Below, piece by piece: positions 35,401 to 42,897 of a DNA stretch of 64,000 nucleotides. The stretch is taken from positions 2,480,001 to 2,544,000 of the forward strand of contig NZ_JAMKCQ010000001.1 in assembly GCF_024169515.1 (NCBI RefSeq), given 5' to 3'. Position 1 is the stretch's first letter; every line of letters begins with the position of its first letter. The notes beneath the pieces were generated by a model. That model was given only the letters and a program-made list of their open reading frames with translations, was not told where the DNA came from and did no database searches. Origin of the DNA: Erwinia aphidicola (GTDB taxonomy: Bacteria; Pseudomonadota; Gammaproteobacteria; Enterobacterales; Enterobacteriaceae). Made by a program: the position numbers and the translations under genes.

Positions 35401-36413
35401 TGCTGCCCGAGGCGCAGCTGGCGGTTAAGCTCGGCAATCGGGAAGCGCTGGTGGCGGTAGCAGCAGCGAAGTTCGGCGGCAATCTGGCTCATCAGGGCGC
35501 TGAATGGCTGGCTGAGGTCAACGCTGAGTGCCACCGGGATCATCGAAGAGAACATGCCAAGCGTACGCTTGTGCTGAGCGCCGCTGCGGTTATGGACCGG
35601 CACGCCGAGCGTCAGCTGTTCAACCTGCCACAGGCGGCTGTACCAGCAGGCCAGCAGCGCGGTCATCAGGTGCATCGGCGAACAGCCGTGTGCGGCGGCC
35701 AGGGCGCACAGGCGCTGATAGCGCTCCAGCGGAAGAGGGCGGTTAATCTGCTGGCTGGGCCACGCCTGGCCTGGGTCAAAGCCGGCGCGCCGCTCCATTC
35801 CCGGCTGGGCATGCTCAGCAAAGCGCGTCAGCCAGAAGGCGCGGTCGCGTTCATAGCGTGTGGACTGCAAATAGGCGCAGTCGTTAGCGATAAAGTCACG
35901 ATAGCCGAAAATCTGCTGGTGGGCTGCTAACTGACCGCTTTTCAGCTGTTTGTAGCGATCCATAATCATGCCGCTCAGCAGAGAGACGGAAGTCCCGTCG
36001 GCGATAATATGGTGGGCATTAATCAACCACAAGGCAGTTGTCGCCGTGGTTTTAATAAATACGCAGCGCCAGAGTAATTCTTCATACAGTTTAAAAGGTT
36101 GATTAAATTTATCCTTTAGGTATTCGCGGGCTTTTTTTTCGGCGTCGTTATCCTGACTAAAGTCGTGGTATTCGAGAGTGAAGTCTTGATTCGATACGGT
36201 CGTCTGAATAATACCGCCTTCACTCTCTTTTAAGGTTAATTTCAGTGCATCATGTTGGGCGAGAGTTTCATTTATTGCCTGATTTAACAGGGTGATATCA
36301 ACCTCTCTTTCAATGCGCCACAGCGCGCCAACGTTGTAGCAGGGGGTGGATGGTGTTAATAACTGATCGAGCCAGACGGCTTGCTGCACGCTGGTTAGCG
36401 GATAAATAGCCAC
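32475..36413 (-). CDS. Single-module serine-type nonribosomal peptide synthetase (C-A-T-TE)
   Basis: A 1312-residue synthetase with one full module. The condensation domain has HHIIADG at 134-140. The adenylation domain has YTSGSTGKPKG near 614, NLYGPTEAAVDV near 753 and NGKLDRKALP near 950. The carrier domain has FFALGGHSLHAI, whose phosphopantetheine Ser is near 1007, and the thioesterase has GWSLGG near 1156 with a late HH pair. The binding-pocket residues read D660 V661 W664 H703 M728 S730 L754 V762, one change from the EntF serine code DVWHFSLV. No 2,3-dihydroxybenzoate genes are nearby. A free-standing C-A-T-TE enzyme of this size resembles SwrW, which makes the lipopeptide serratamolide from serine and 3-hydroxydecanoate. 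The N-terminal C domain must accept an acyl group from elsewhere. The product is inferred, not shown. Confidence 0.85.
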   Translation of the reverse strand: MAIYPLTSVQQAVWLDQLLTPSTPCYNVGALWRIEREVDITLLNQAINETLAQHDALKLTLKESEGGIIQTTVSNQDFTLEYHDFSQDNDAEKKAREYLKDKFNQPFKLYEELLWRCVFIKTTATTALWLINAHHIIADGTSVSLLSGMIMDRYKQLKSGQLAAHQQIFGYRDFIANDCAYLQSTRYERDRAFWLTRFAEHAQPGMERRAGFDPGQAWPSQQINRPLPLERYQRLCALAAAHGCSPMHLMTALLACWYSRLWQVEQLTLGVPVHNRSGAQHKRTLGMFSSMIPVALSVDLSQPFSALMSQIAAELRCCYRHQRFPIAELNRQLRLGQQGRRQLYDLSFSLEVFPTDIELEGSQLKVETLHHGFEQMPLALYLRHYHPGDAPLLEFNFNEAWFSAADAQRSADRLLMLLDHLLDHGAEQPLAQIPLLLPQEQQQIFGQWNSTEQQWPLPEGIHRGFEQQTARTPGAVALCGHGGSVSYQQLNQRANRLAAELRQAGIGPDDRVALCCARSSEMVTALLAILKSGGAYVPLDPDYPPDRLSHMLSDCGAALVLLDDAGEQALRPLLGADLPVWHLSRDAARWQTQREANLPALAADPQRSLAYVIYTSGSTGKPKGVMNEHLGVMNRLRWMQEEYRLTPQDCVLQKTPFSFDVSVWEFFWPLMVGARLAIARPAGHQDPDYLSQLIAAQQVTTLHFVPSMLQLFLRHGDMERCRPLRKVMCSGEALPLAAVQRFHQQLPDAELHNLYGPTEAAVDVSFWHCRRDDARGLVPIGRPVANTQLYILDAQLQPLPPSVSGELHIGGVQVARGYLNREQLSAERFIADPFSSDPDARLYKTGDLARWLEDGSIEYLGRNDFQVKIHGLRIELGEIEQQIAGFSGIDDVVVMACDDGRGDKRLIAWLVAVPQPGLREKLRSTLQAALPEYMIPSAFVRLDAFPLSPNGKLDRKALPQPAWQAEETAWRAPQSAGERQLAAWWRELLQVENIGCDDDFFALGGHSLHAIQLMVKLKRAGIALEMKTLFANSTLSAQARAIAGCAELNAQADAPLPMQKLLKQLNQPAAQFRLTQRLNSPAEAGNLWMVHPAVVGCEIYRDLAQAFDGQLNAIGINNYNLYHQPPIPSLSALASYYLQHMVSQGLSRQQPVQLLGWSLGGVIALEIAAQLEQRGYRDIHLCLLDSLYQTDIQQRIVAGMLAPLLAMIGIEGEAAERALRIEQLELSMNNQPLSAPLRHSRVTLFKATEFADLSMDGIDGAELLALSDNGLGKVCPQLQVIPLAANHHSIILCHEPIVAALNLAQKIGSSAA

Positions 36414-36689
36414 GTGAGTACCTCCATTAAAGGATCGGTAAATTTGATTTCATGACAATACAGGAAAGTAGTATATGAATATTTCCAAAATATGAAATGA
36501 AATTAAATTTATTTCTTTATGAAGAATATTCAGTAACGGCAGGGAATTATAATATTGCGGGCGGAGATATAAATCTATTAATGAGATGGGAATTTATTTA
36601 ATTGGGATTATTAACATGATTTTTTTAAAGGCCGATCGAGACATCCGTAGGGGCCGACCCTCTTTTTCGGTCGGCCCGCCGTATCAAAA
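36414..36689. other. Upstream region of the NRPS gene with a family palindrome
   Basis: The right part of the NRPS upstream region is AT-rich and should hold the leftward promoter; no known binding site was recognised. At 36647-36677 lies GTAGGGGCCGACCctctttttcGGTCGGCCC, a repeat-family hairpin just after the urtE stop that probably ends the urea operon transcript. Confidence 0.5.
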
Positions 36690-37388
36690 TCAAATCGCTA
36701 CTAACCCGCGCACCCCGTCGCTTTCCATCTCCTTGCCGAGGCCGCGCTGGACGATCTCACCGCGCGACATCACCAGATAGCTGTCGGCCAGCTCGGCGGC
36801 AAAGTCGTAAAACTGTTCAACCAGCAGGATCGCCATATCGCCGCGTGCGGCCAGCTGGCGGATCACCGCGCCGATCTCCTTGATCACCGACGGCTGGATC
36901 CCTTCCGTCGGTTCGTCGAGGATCAGCAGCTGCGGCCTGCAGGCCAGCGCGCGGCCAATGGCTAACTGCTGCTGCTGGCCACCGGAGAGATCGCCGCCGC
37001 GCCGCTGCTTCATCTGCCACAGTACCGGAAACAGCTGCCAGATCTCCTCCGGCACCTGACGCGCCTGGCTGCCGGAAAAACGTGCCAGCCCCATGAGCAG
37101 ATTCTCCTCTACCGTCAGGCGCGGGAAGATCTCGCGCCCCTGCGGCACGTAGGCGATGCCCGCCTGCACGCGCTGGTGCGGCTTGCGCCCGTTGATTGGC
37201 TTATCCTGCCAGCTGATGGTGCCGGACTTCGCCGGGATCAGCCCCATCAGGCATTTAAGCAGCGTGGTTTTCCCTACGCCGTTGCGCCCCAGCAGGCAGG
37301 TGATCTCACCCGCTTTAACCTCAAACGACAGGCCGCGCAGAATGTGGCTGCCGCCATAATATTGATTTAGTTCAGTAACCTGTAACAT
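36690..37388 (-). CDS. urtE: Urea ABC transporter ATPase UrtE
   Basis: A 232-residue ATPase of the LivF type. Walker A is LGRNGVGKTTLLKCLMG, the signature is LSGGQQQQLAIGRALACRPQ and Walker B is LLILDEPTEGIQPSV. It starts MLQVTELNQYYGGSHILRG, typical for UrtE. It is the last gene of the urea operon, one base after urtD. Confidence 0.92.
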   Translation of the reverse strand: MLQVTELNQYYGGSHILRGLSFEVKAGEITCLLGRNGVGKTTLLKCLMGLIPAKSGTISWQDKPINGRKPHQRVQAGIAYVPQGREIFPRLTVEENLLMGLARFSGSQARQVPEEIWQLFPVLWQMKQRRGGDLSGGQQQQLAIGRALACRPQLLILDEPTEGIQPSVIKEIGAVIRQLAARGDMAILLVEQFYDFAAELADSYLVMSRGEIVQRGLGKEMESDGVRGLVAI

Positions 37389-37389
37389 A

Positions 37390-38181
37390 TCAGCGCCCCA
37401 GATAAACTTCGATAACCTGCTCGTTGGCCTGCACCTCGCGCAGCGATCCTTCCGCCAGCACCTGGCCCTGATGCAGCACCGTCACGTGGTCGGCGATGGT
37501 TTCGACAAAGCCCATATCGTGCTCAACCACCATCAGCGAATGCTTGCCGGCCAGCGAGCGGAACAGCTCGGCGGTGTATTCGGTTTCGGCATCCGTCATG
37601 CCTGCCGCCGGTTCATCCAGCAGCAGCAGGTGCGGGTCCTGCACCAGCAGCATGCCGATTTCCAGAAACTGCTTCTGCCCGTGCGACAGCAGCCCGGCGG
37701 GGCGCTGACGTTCCGCCCCGAGGCGCAGCAGCTTCAGCACCTCATCAATGCGGTCCTGCTGCTCGCCGTTAAGCTTTGCCCGCAGGCAGGCCCATACCGA
37801 CTTATCGGTTTTCAGCGCGATCTCCAGATTTTCAAACACCGTCAGCGCGGCAAACACCGTTGGTTTCTGGAACTTGCGCCCGATGCCGATGCGTGCGATC
37901 TCGACAGGGGAAAGCGTGGTCAGGTCAGTGCTCTGGTCGTAGAACACCCGGCCATTGTCCGGGCGGGTTTTGCCGGTTATCACATCCATCAGGGTGGTTT
38001 TTCCCGCGCCGTTGGGGCCGATTACGCAGCGCAGTTCACCGACGCCAATCTGAAGTGACAGGTCGGTCAGCGCTTTAAAACCGTCAAACGAGACGTTGAT
38101 TTTTTCCAGCTGGAGCACCGGGTCGGTCTGCTGGCGATGGCGGTCTGCCGGGTGTGGCTGGGTAAACAGGGGTTCAGTCAT
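37390..38181 (-). CDS. urtD: Urea ABC transporter ATPase UrtD
   Basis: A 263-residue LivG-type ATPase starting at MTEPLF (38181), overlapping the urtC end by eight bases. Walker A is IGPNGAGKTTLMDVITGKTR, the signature region is LLSHGQKQFLEIGMLLVQDP (LSHGQ, usual in UrtD) and Walker B is LLLLDEPAAGMTDAE. It pairs with UrtE to drive the UrtB/UrtC channel. Confidence 0.92.
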   Translation of the reverse strand: MTEPLFTQPHPADRHRQQTDPVLQLEKINVSFDGFKALTDLSLQIGVGELRCVIGPNGAGKTTLMDVITGKTRPDNGRVFYDQSTDLTTLSPVEIARIGIGRKFQKPTVFAALTVFENLEIALKTDKSVWACLRAKLNGEQQDRIDEVLKLLRLGAERQRPAGLLSHGQKQFLEIGMLLVQDPHLLLLDEPAAGMTDAETEYTAELFRSLAGKHSLMVVEHDMGFVETIADHVTVLHQGQVLAEGSLREVQANEQVIEVYLGR

Positions 38182-39250
38182 GCTTCCTCCGGCGCAGCAG
38201 GCCAATCACGCCACGCGGCAGGAACAGCGTGACGAGGATAAACATCAGGCCTAAGAAGAACAGCCAGTATTCCGGGAAGGCGACGGTGAACCAGCTTTTC
38301 GCGCCGTTGACGATCCCGGCTCCGAGCAGCGGACCGATCAGCGTGCCGCGCCCGCCGAGCGCCACCCAAATGGCAGCCTCAATCGAGTTGGTAGGCGACA
38401 TTTCGCCGGGGTTGATAATCCCCACCTGCGGCACGTACAGCGCGCCCGCCAGCCCGCACAGCACGGCGGAGAGCGTCCAGACAAACAGTTTGAAGCCTTT
38501 CGGATCGTAGCCGCAAAACATCAGGCGATTTTCGGCATCGCGCACTGCCGTCAGCACGCGGCCAAACTTGCTGCGTGCCAGGGCAAAACCGACGGCGAGA
38601 CTGGCTGCCAGCAGCAGCACGCTGGCGACAAACAGCCCGACGCGGGTGCGGGTGGCGGTGACAGGGAAGCCAAGCAGCGTAGTGAAGCCGGTGAAGCCGT
38701 TATTGCCGCCAAAGCCGGTTTCGTTGCGGAAGAACAGCAGCATCCCGGCGTAGGTCAGCGCCTGGGTCATAATCGAGAAGTAGACGCCTTTGATTTTCGA
38801 GCGAAAGGCGAACCAGCCGAACACCAGCGCCAGCATCCCCGGCACCAGCACAATCAGGCACAGCGCCCAGGCAAAATGCTGCGTTCCCGCCCAGAACCAC
38901 GGCAGCTCGTTCCACGACAGGAAGGACATAAACGCTGGCAGGCCATCCCCCGCTGCCTGGCGCATCAGATACATGCCCATCGCATAGCCGCCGAGGGCAA
39001 AGAACAGCCCGTGGCCAAGCGACAGCAGCCCTGCGTAGCCCCACACCAGGTCGAGCGCCACCGCGACAATGGCATAGCAAAGGATCTTGCCGATCAGCGT
39101 CAGCGTATAGGTGGAGATCGCCAGCGGATTATCTGCCGGTAGCAGGGCGAGAAACGGCAGCAGCAGCAGGGCGAGCAGCAGCAGCGCGCCAAGGCTGAGC
39201 GTCAGGCGCGGCGCTTTCTGCGCCACGGTAAGCGTTATCGGTTGCGTCAT
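38174..39250 (-). CDS. urtC: Urea ABC transporter permease UrtC
   Basis: A 358-residue LivM-type permease with about ten hydrophobic segments, for example LGALLLLALLLLPFLALLP near the N-terminus. Conserved parts are DLVWGYAGLLSLGHGLFFALGGYAMGMYL and GRGTLIGPLLGAGIVNG. The start ATG overlaps the urtB stop (ATGA), indicating coupling. Confidence 0.92.
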   Translation of the reverse strand: MTQPITLTVAQKAPRLTLSLGALLLLALLLLPFLALLPADNPLAISTYTLTLIGKILCYAIVAVALDLVWGYAGLLSLGHGLFFALGGYAMGMYLMRQAAGDGLPAFMSFLSWNELPWFWAGTQHFAWALCLIVLVPGMLALVFGWFAFRSKIKGVYFSIMTQALTYAGMLLFFRNETGFGGNNGFTGFTTLLGFPVTATRTRVGLFVASVLLLAASLAVGFALARSKFGRVLTAVRDAENRLMFCGYDPKGFKLFVWTLSAVLCGLAGALYVPQVGIINPGEMSPTNSIEAAIWVALGGRGTLIGPLLGAGIVNGAKSWFTVAFPEYWLFFLGLMFILVTLFLPRGVIGLLRRRKHD

Positions 39251-40812
39251 CAGTCAATCACCCTGCCTTTTAAGGCGAACAGCCCCTGCGGTCGCTTCTG
39301 AATAAACAGTACGATGAGCACGAGGATCAGGATTTTGCCGAGTACCGCACCAATCTGCGGCTCCAGCACCTTGTTGAGAATACCCAGGCCCAGCGCGGCG
39401 ACCACGGTGCCCGCCAGCTGGCCGACGCCGCCGGTGACCACCACCAGGAAGGAGTCGATGATATAGCCCTGTCCCAGCTCCGGGCCGACGTTGCCAAGCT
39501 GCGACAGCGCCACGCCGCCCAGCCCGGCAATGCCGGACCCGAGGCCGAACGCCAGCATATCCACGCGTCCGGTCGGCACGCCGCAGCAGTCGGCCATCGC
39601 GCGGTTCTGCGTCACCGCACGCACGTTCATCCCGAGGCGGGTTTTATTCAGCAGCAGCCAGGTGAGCACCAGCACGCCGATAACAAACAGGATCACCGCC
39701 AGGCGGTTGTACGGCAGCACCAGGTTTGGCAGCACCTGTAAGCCACCGGAGAGCCACGGCGGGTTAGCGACCTCAAGATTCTGCGAGCCGAACAGCACGC
39801 GCACCAGCTGGATCAGCATCAGGCTGATGCCCCAGGTCGCCAGCAGGGTTTCCAGCGGGCGGCCATACAGGTGGCGAATGATGGTGCGCTCCAGCGCCAT
39901 GCCGACGGCGGCGGTGATAAAGAACGCCACCGGCAGCGCCAGCAGCGGATAAAACGCCAGCCACTCCGGGGCGAAACGCTGGAACAGGCTCTGTACCATC
40001 CAGGTGGCGTAGGCGCCGATCATCAGCATCTCGCCGTGCGCCATATTGATCACCCCGAGCAGGCCGTAGGTGATCGCCAGGCCAAGCGCCGCCAGCAGCA
40101 GCACCGATCCGAGCGACAGGCCGGTGAAGGCCTGGCCGAGCAGGTCGCCGAGCAGCAGGCGATGGCGGATCTGTTTCAGGCTGTCGGCGGCGGCGGCACG
40201 CACGCTGGCATCGGCTTCGACGCTGGGTTGCAGCAGGCGTTCGAGGCTGGCCTGCGTCTGCGGATCGCTGGTTTCGCCCAGCAGCTTCACCGCTTCGAGG
40301 CGTACCTGCGGGTTAGCGTCGGCCAGCTGCAGCCCGGCAACGGCCTGCGCCAGCACCGCCTGCACCCGGCTGTCCGGTTCGGCGGCCAGCCGCTGTTTCA
40401 GCAGCGGCAGCTGATCGGCCTGCGCATCATTTTGCAGCGTGCGCGCCGCGCTGAGGCGCTGGGCGCTATCCGGGCTAACCAGCTGGTGGGCGGCGAGGGT
40501 GGTGGCGATCATTACCCTTAGCCGGTTGTTCATAAACAGTTTTTTGGTGCTGCCAGCGGGCGCATTGCTGCCTTCCAGCGGCGTCAGCTGGCCATTAATC
40601 TGGCTGAAGGGGTGTTTATTGTCGTCCAGCACGACACGCTCCTGGCGCAGAGCCTGCAGCAGCGGCAGGCGTGCGGCATCCGGTGCGGCGGCCCACTGCT
40701 GCAGAAGTTTCAGCCGATCGCTGCGGCTGGCGGCGGCAAAATCGGCGGCCGGTCCGGCCTGAGCAAGCCACGGCAGGCTGAGCAGCAGTAACAGCAGGAA
40801 TCGCATCATCAT
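39250..40812 (-). CDS. urtB: Urea ABC transporter permease UrtB
   Basis: About 520 residues, starting at the first of three ATGs (MMMRFLLL) behind GGAG. A signal-like segment is followed by about 200 periplasmic residues rich in helical repeats (DAQADQLPLLKQRLAAEPDS, QTQASLERLLQPSVEADASV). This N-terminal domain is typical of UrtB and absent from amino-acid LivH permeases. The permease core has LGLAITYGLLGVINMAHGEMLMIGAY and FGLGSGIAGLGGVALSQLGNVGPELG. Confidence 0.92.
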   Translation of the reverse strand: MMMRFLLLLLLSLPWLAQAGPAADFAAASRSDRLKLLQQWAAAPDAARLPLLQALRQERVVLDDNKHPFSQINGQLTPLEGSNAPAGSTKKLFMNNRLRVMIATTLAAHQLVSPDSAQRLSAARTLQNDAQADQLPLLKQRLAAEPDSRVQAVLAQAVAGLQLADANPQVRLEAVKLLGETSDPQTQASLERLLQPSVEADASVRAAAADSLKQIRHRLLLGDLLGQAFTGLSLGSVLLLAALGLAITYGLLGVINMAHGEMLMIGAYATWMVQSLFQRFAPEWLAFYPLLALPVAFFITAAVGMALERTIIRHLYGRPLETLLATWGISLMLIQLVRVLFGSQNLEVANPPWLSGGLQVLPNLVLPYNRLAVILFVIGVLVLTWLLLNKTRLGMNVRAVTQNRAMADCCGVPTGRVDMLAFGLGSGIAGLGGVALSQLGNVGPELGQGYIIDSFLVVVTGGVGQLAGTVVAALGLGILNKVLEPQIGAVLGKILILVLIVLFIQKRPQGLFALKGRVID

Positions 40813-40828
40813 ATTTTGCTCCGGGAGT

Positions 40829-40896
40829 GGGCGGGGCATGCCCCGCCCCTACAATTTGACGGCGGGGTATGCCCCGCCCCTACAATTTGACGGCGG
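40829..40896. repeat. Two palindromes between urtA and urtB
   Basis: GGGCGGGGCATGCCCCGCCC (40829-40848) is a perfect 20-base palindrome followed by CTACAATTTGACGGC. A second copy, GGCGGGGTATGCCCCGCC with the same tail, ends at about 40893. They stand between the stop of the binding-protein gene and the ribosome site of the permease gene. Confidence 0.85.
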
Positions 40897-40897
40897 A

Positions 40898-42166
40898 TTA
40901 ATTGCTGGTTTTTACCGGGCTATCCGGCTTTTTATCGTTGCCGGCGATATACGGGCTCCACGGCTGGGCGCGCACCGGTTTGTCGGTCTGCCAGACCACG
41001 TTGAACTGGCCGTTATCTTCGATCTCGCCAATCATCACCGGCTTGTGCAGGTGGTGGTTGGTCTGATCCATGGTCAGGGTGAAGCCGTCCGGCGCGGCAA
41101 AGGTCTGCCCGGCCATCGCCGCACGCACTTTATCCACGTCGGTGGTGCCCGCTTTTTCGACCGCCTGCGCCCACATATGGATGCCGACATAGGTGGCTTC
41201 CATTGGGTCGTTGGTCACCACGGTATCGGCGTTCGGCAGCTTGTGCGCTTTGGCGTAAGCACGGTAGGCAGCGACGAACTGCTTGTTGGTTGGGTTATCC
41301 ACCGACTCGAAGTAGTTCCACGCGGCGAGGTTGCCGACCAGCGGTTTAGTGTCGATGCCGCGCAGCTCCTCTTCGCCCACCGAGAAGGCGACGACCGGAA
41401 CATCGGTGGCTTTGATGCCCTGGTTAGCCAGCTCTTTATAGAACGGCACGTTGGAGTCACCGTTGATGGTGGAGACCACCGCCGTTTTACCGCCCGCCGA
41501 GAATTTCTTAATGTTGGCGACGATAGTCTGATAGTCGCTGTAGCCAAACGGCGTATAGACCTCTTCGATGTCGCTATCCTTCACGCCTTTTGAGTGCAGG
41601 AAGGCGCGCAGGATTTTGTTGGTGGTGCGCGGGTAGACGTAGTCAGTGCCGAGCAGGAAGAAGCGCTTAGCGGAACCGCCATCCTCGCTCATCAGATATT
41701 CCACCGCCGGGATCGCCTGCTGGTTTGGCGCGGCGCCGGTGTAGAACACGTTGGGCGACATCTCTTCGCCTTCATACTGCACTGGGTAGAACAGCAGGCC
41801 GTTCAGCTCCTCAAACACCGGCAGCACGGACTTGCGCGACACCGAGGTCCAGCAGCCGAACACCACGGCGGCTTTATCCTGAGTCAGCAGCTGGCGCGCC
41901 TTTTCGGCAAACAGTGGCCAGTTAGAAGCCGGGTCAACCACCACCGGCTCCAGTTTTTTCCCCAGCACGCCGCCTTTGGCGTTGATCTCATCAATGGTCA
42001 TCAGCGCCACATCCTTCAGCGGTGATTCGGAAATCGCCATAGTGCCGGACAGGGAATGCATAATCCCCACTTTGATGGTGTCAGCCGCCTGCACGCTCCA
42101 CGACAGACCCATTGCCACAACGCTGGCAGACAGCGCGAATGCCTTGATCAACGAACGTCTCTTCAT
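40898..42166 (-). CDS. urtA: Urea ABC transporter substrate-binding protein UrtA
   Basis: A 422-residue periplasmic binding protein with signal peptide MKRRSLIKAFALSASVVAMG and cleavage after SVQA. It has the UrtA start of the mature chain, DTIKVGIMHSLSGTMAISE, and DVALMTIDEINAKGGVLGK, VFGCWTSVSRKSVLPVFEE, NGLLFYPVQYEGEE and MWAQAVEKA. It captures urea for UrtBCDE. It is the first transporter gene, behind the GntR regulator. Confidence 0.94.
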   Translation of the reverse strand: MKRRSLIKAFALSASVVAMGLSWSVQAADTIKVGIMHSLSGTMAISESPLKDVALMTIDEINAKGGVLGKKLEPVVVDPASNWPLFAEKARQLLTQDKAAVVFGCWTSVSRKSVLPVFEELNGLLFYPVQYEGEEMSPNVFYTGAAPNQQAIPAVEYLMSEDGGSAKRFFLLGTDYVYPRTTNKILRAFLHSKGVKDSDIEEVYTPFGYSDYQTIVANIKKFSAGGKTAVVSTINGDSNVPFYKELANQGIKATDVPVVAFSVGEEELRGIDTKPLVGNLAAWNYFESVDNPTNKQFVAAYRAYAKAHKLPNADTVVTNDPMEATYVGIHMWAQAVEKAGTTDVDKVRAAMAGQTFAAPDGFTLTMDQTNHHLHKPVMIGEIEDNGQFNVVWQTDKPVRAQPWSPYIAGNDKKPDSPVKTSN

Positions 42167-42193
42167 CAGTAAACCCCTAAAAGTAGTGAAAGA

Positions 42194-42895
42194 TTATGTG
42201 GGTGAAACAGGGTGTAGCCTTGCCTGCTGTAACATATGGAGAGTGATTTTTCTGACCTCGGCCCGACTGACGGCAATGTGATCGGTCAGGATGCGCTGAG
42301 CCTCCTCGCTGTGCTGATGCAATATCGCGCGTAAAATGCGCGCGTGTTCGTGATAGGTGGCGCTAATGCGATCCGCGCGGGTGAAGTCGAGGCGGCGAAT
42401 AATGCGGATTTTCTCCGTCAGTTCGGCGTGAATACGCGCCATTTCGCTGTTGCCTGCGCTGGCGACCAGCGCCAGATGAAACGCCTCGTCGTGCAGCGAC
42501 ACGGCGTTGCCGTCTGCCAAAGGCGCTTCGTCGATCCAGAAGCAGGTCAGCCGGGTCAGCAGCTGGGCGCAGTCAGCGCCAGGCAGGCGGCACAGGCGTT
42601 TCACCGCTTCGCACTCCAGCACGATGCGCAGGTCGTACAGCTCTTCGAAGTAGGCGAAGTCGAACTGCCGCACCTGCCAGCCGCTGCGGAACCACACCTC
42701 GACATAGCCTTCGCGCTCCAGGCGAAACAGGGCCTGGCGCACCGGCGTGCGGCTGACCTCCATGCGCTCCGCCACTTCGCTTTCGCTGAAGCGGTCGCCC
42801 GGCATCAGGCGAAAGTCGAAGATGTCGTTTTTCAGCTGCTGGTAAACGCGATCGGCCAGCGCTTCCGGCCGATCTTTACTGCGTTTGGCCTCCAT
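42194..42895 (-). CDS. GntR/FCD-family regulator of the urea operon
   Basis: A 233-residue regulator, probably starting at MEAKRSKDR (42895), two bases after the urea carboxylase stop. The winged helix reads ESEVAERMEVSRTPVRQALFRLEREGYV, and the FCD ligand domain contains DLRIVLECEAVKRL, LHDEAFHLALVASAGN and HARILRAILHQHSEEA. It lies inside the urea operon, so autoregulation is likely. The palindrome before the first gene is a fitting target. The ligand is not known; urea, allophanate or a nitrogen metabolite are possible. Confidence 0.85.
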   Translation of the reverse strand: MEAKRSKDRPEALADRVYQQLKNDIFDFRLMPGDRFSESEVAERMEVSRTPVRQALFRLEREGYVEVWFRSGWQVRQFDFAYFEELYDLRIVLECEAVKRLCRLPGADCAQLLTRLTCFWIDEAPLADGNAVSLHDEAFHLALVASAGNSEMARIHAELTEKIRIIRRLDFTRADRISATYHEHARILRAILHQHSEEAQRILTDHIAVSRAEVRKITLHMLQQARLHPVSPT

Positions 42896-42897
42896 GA

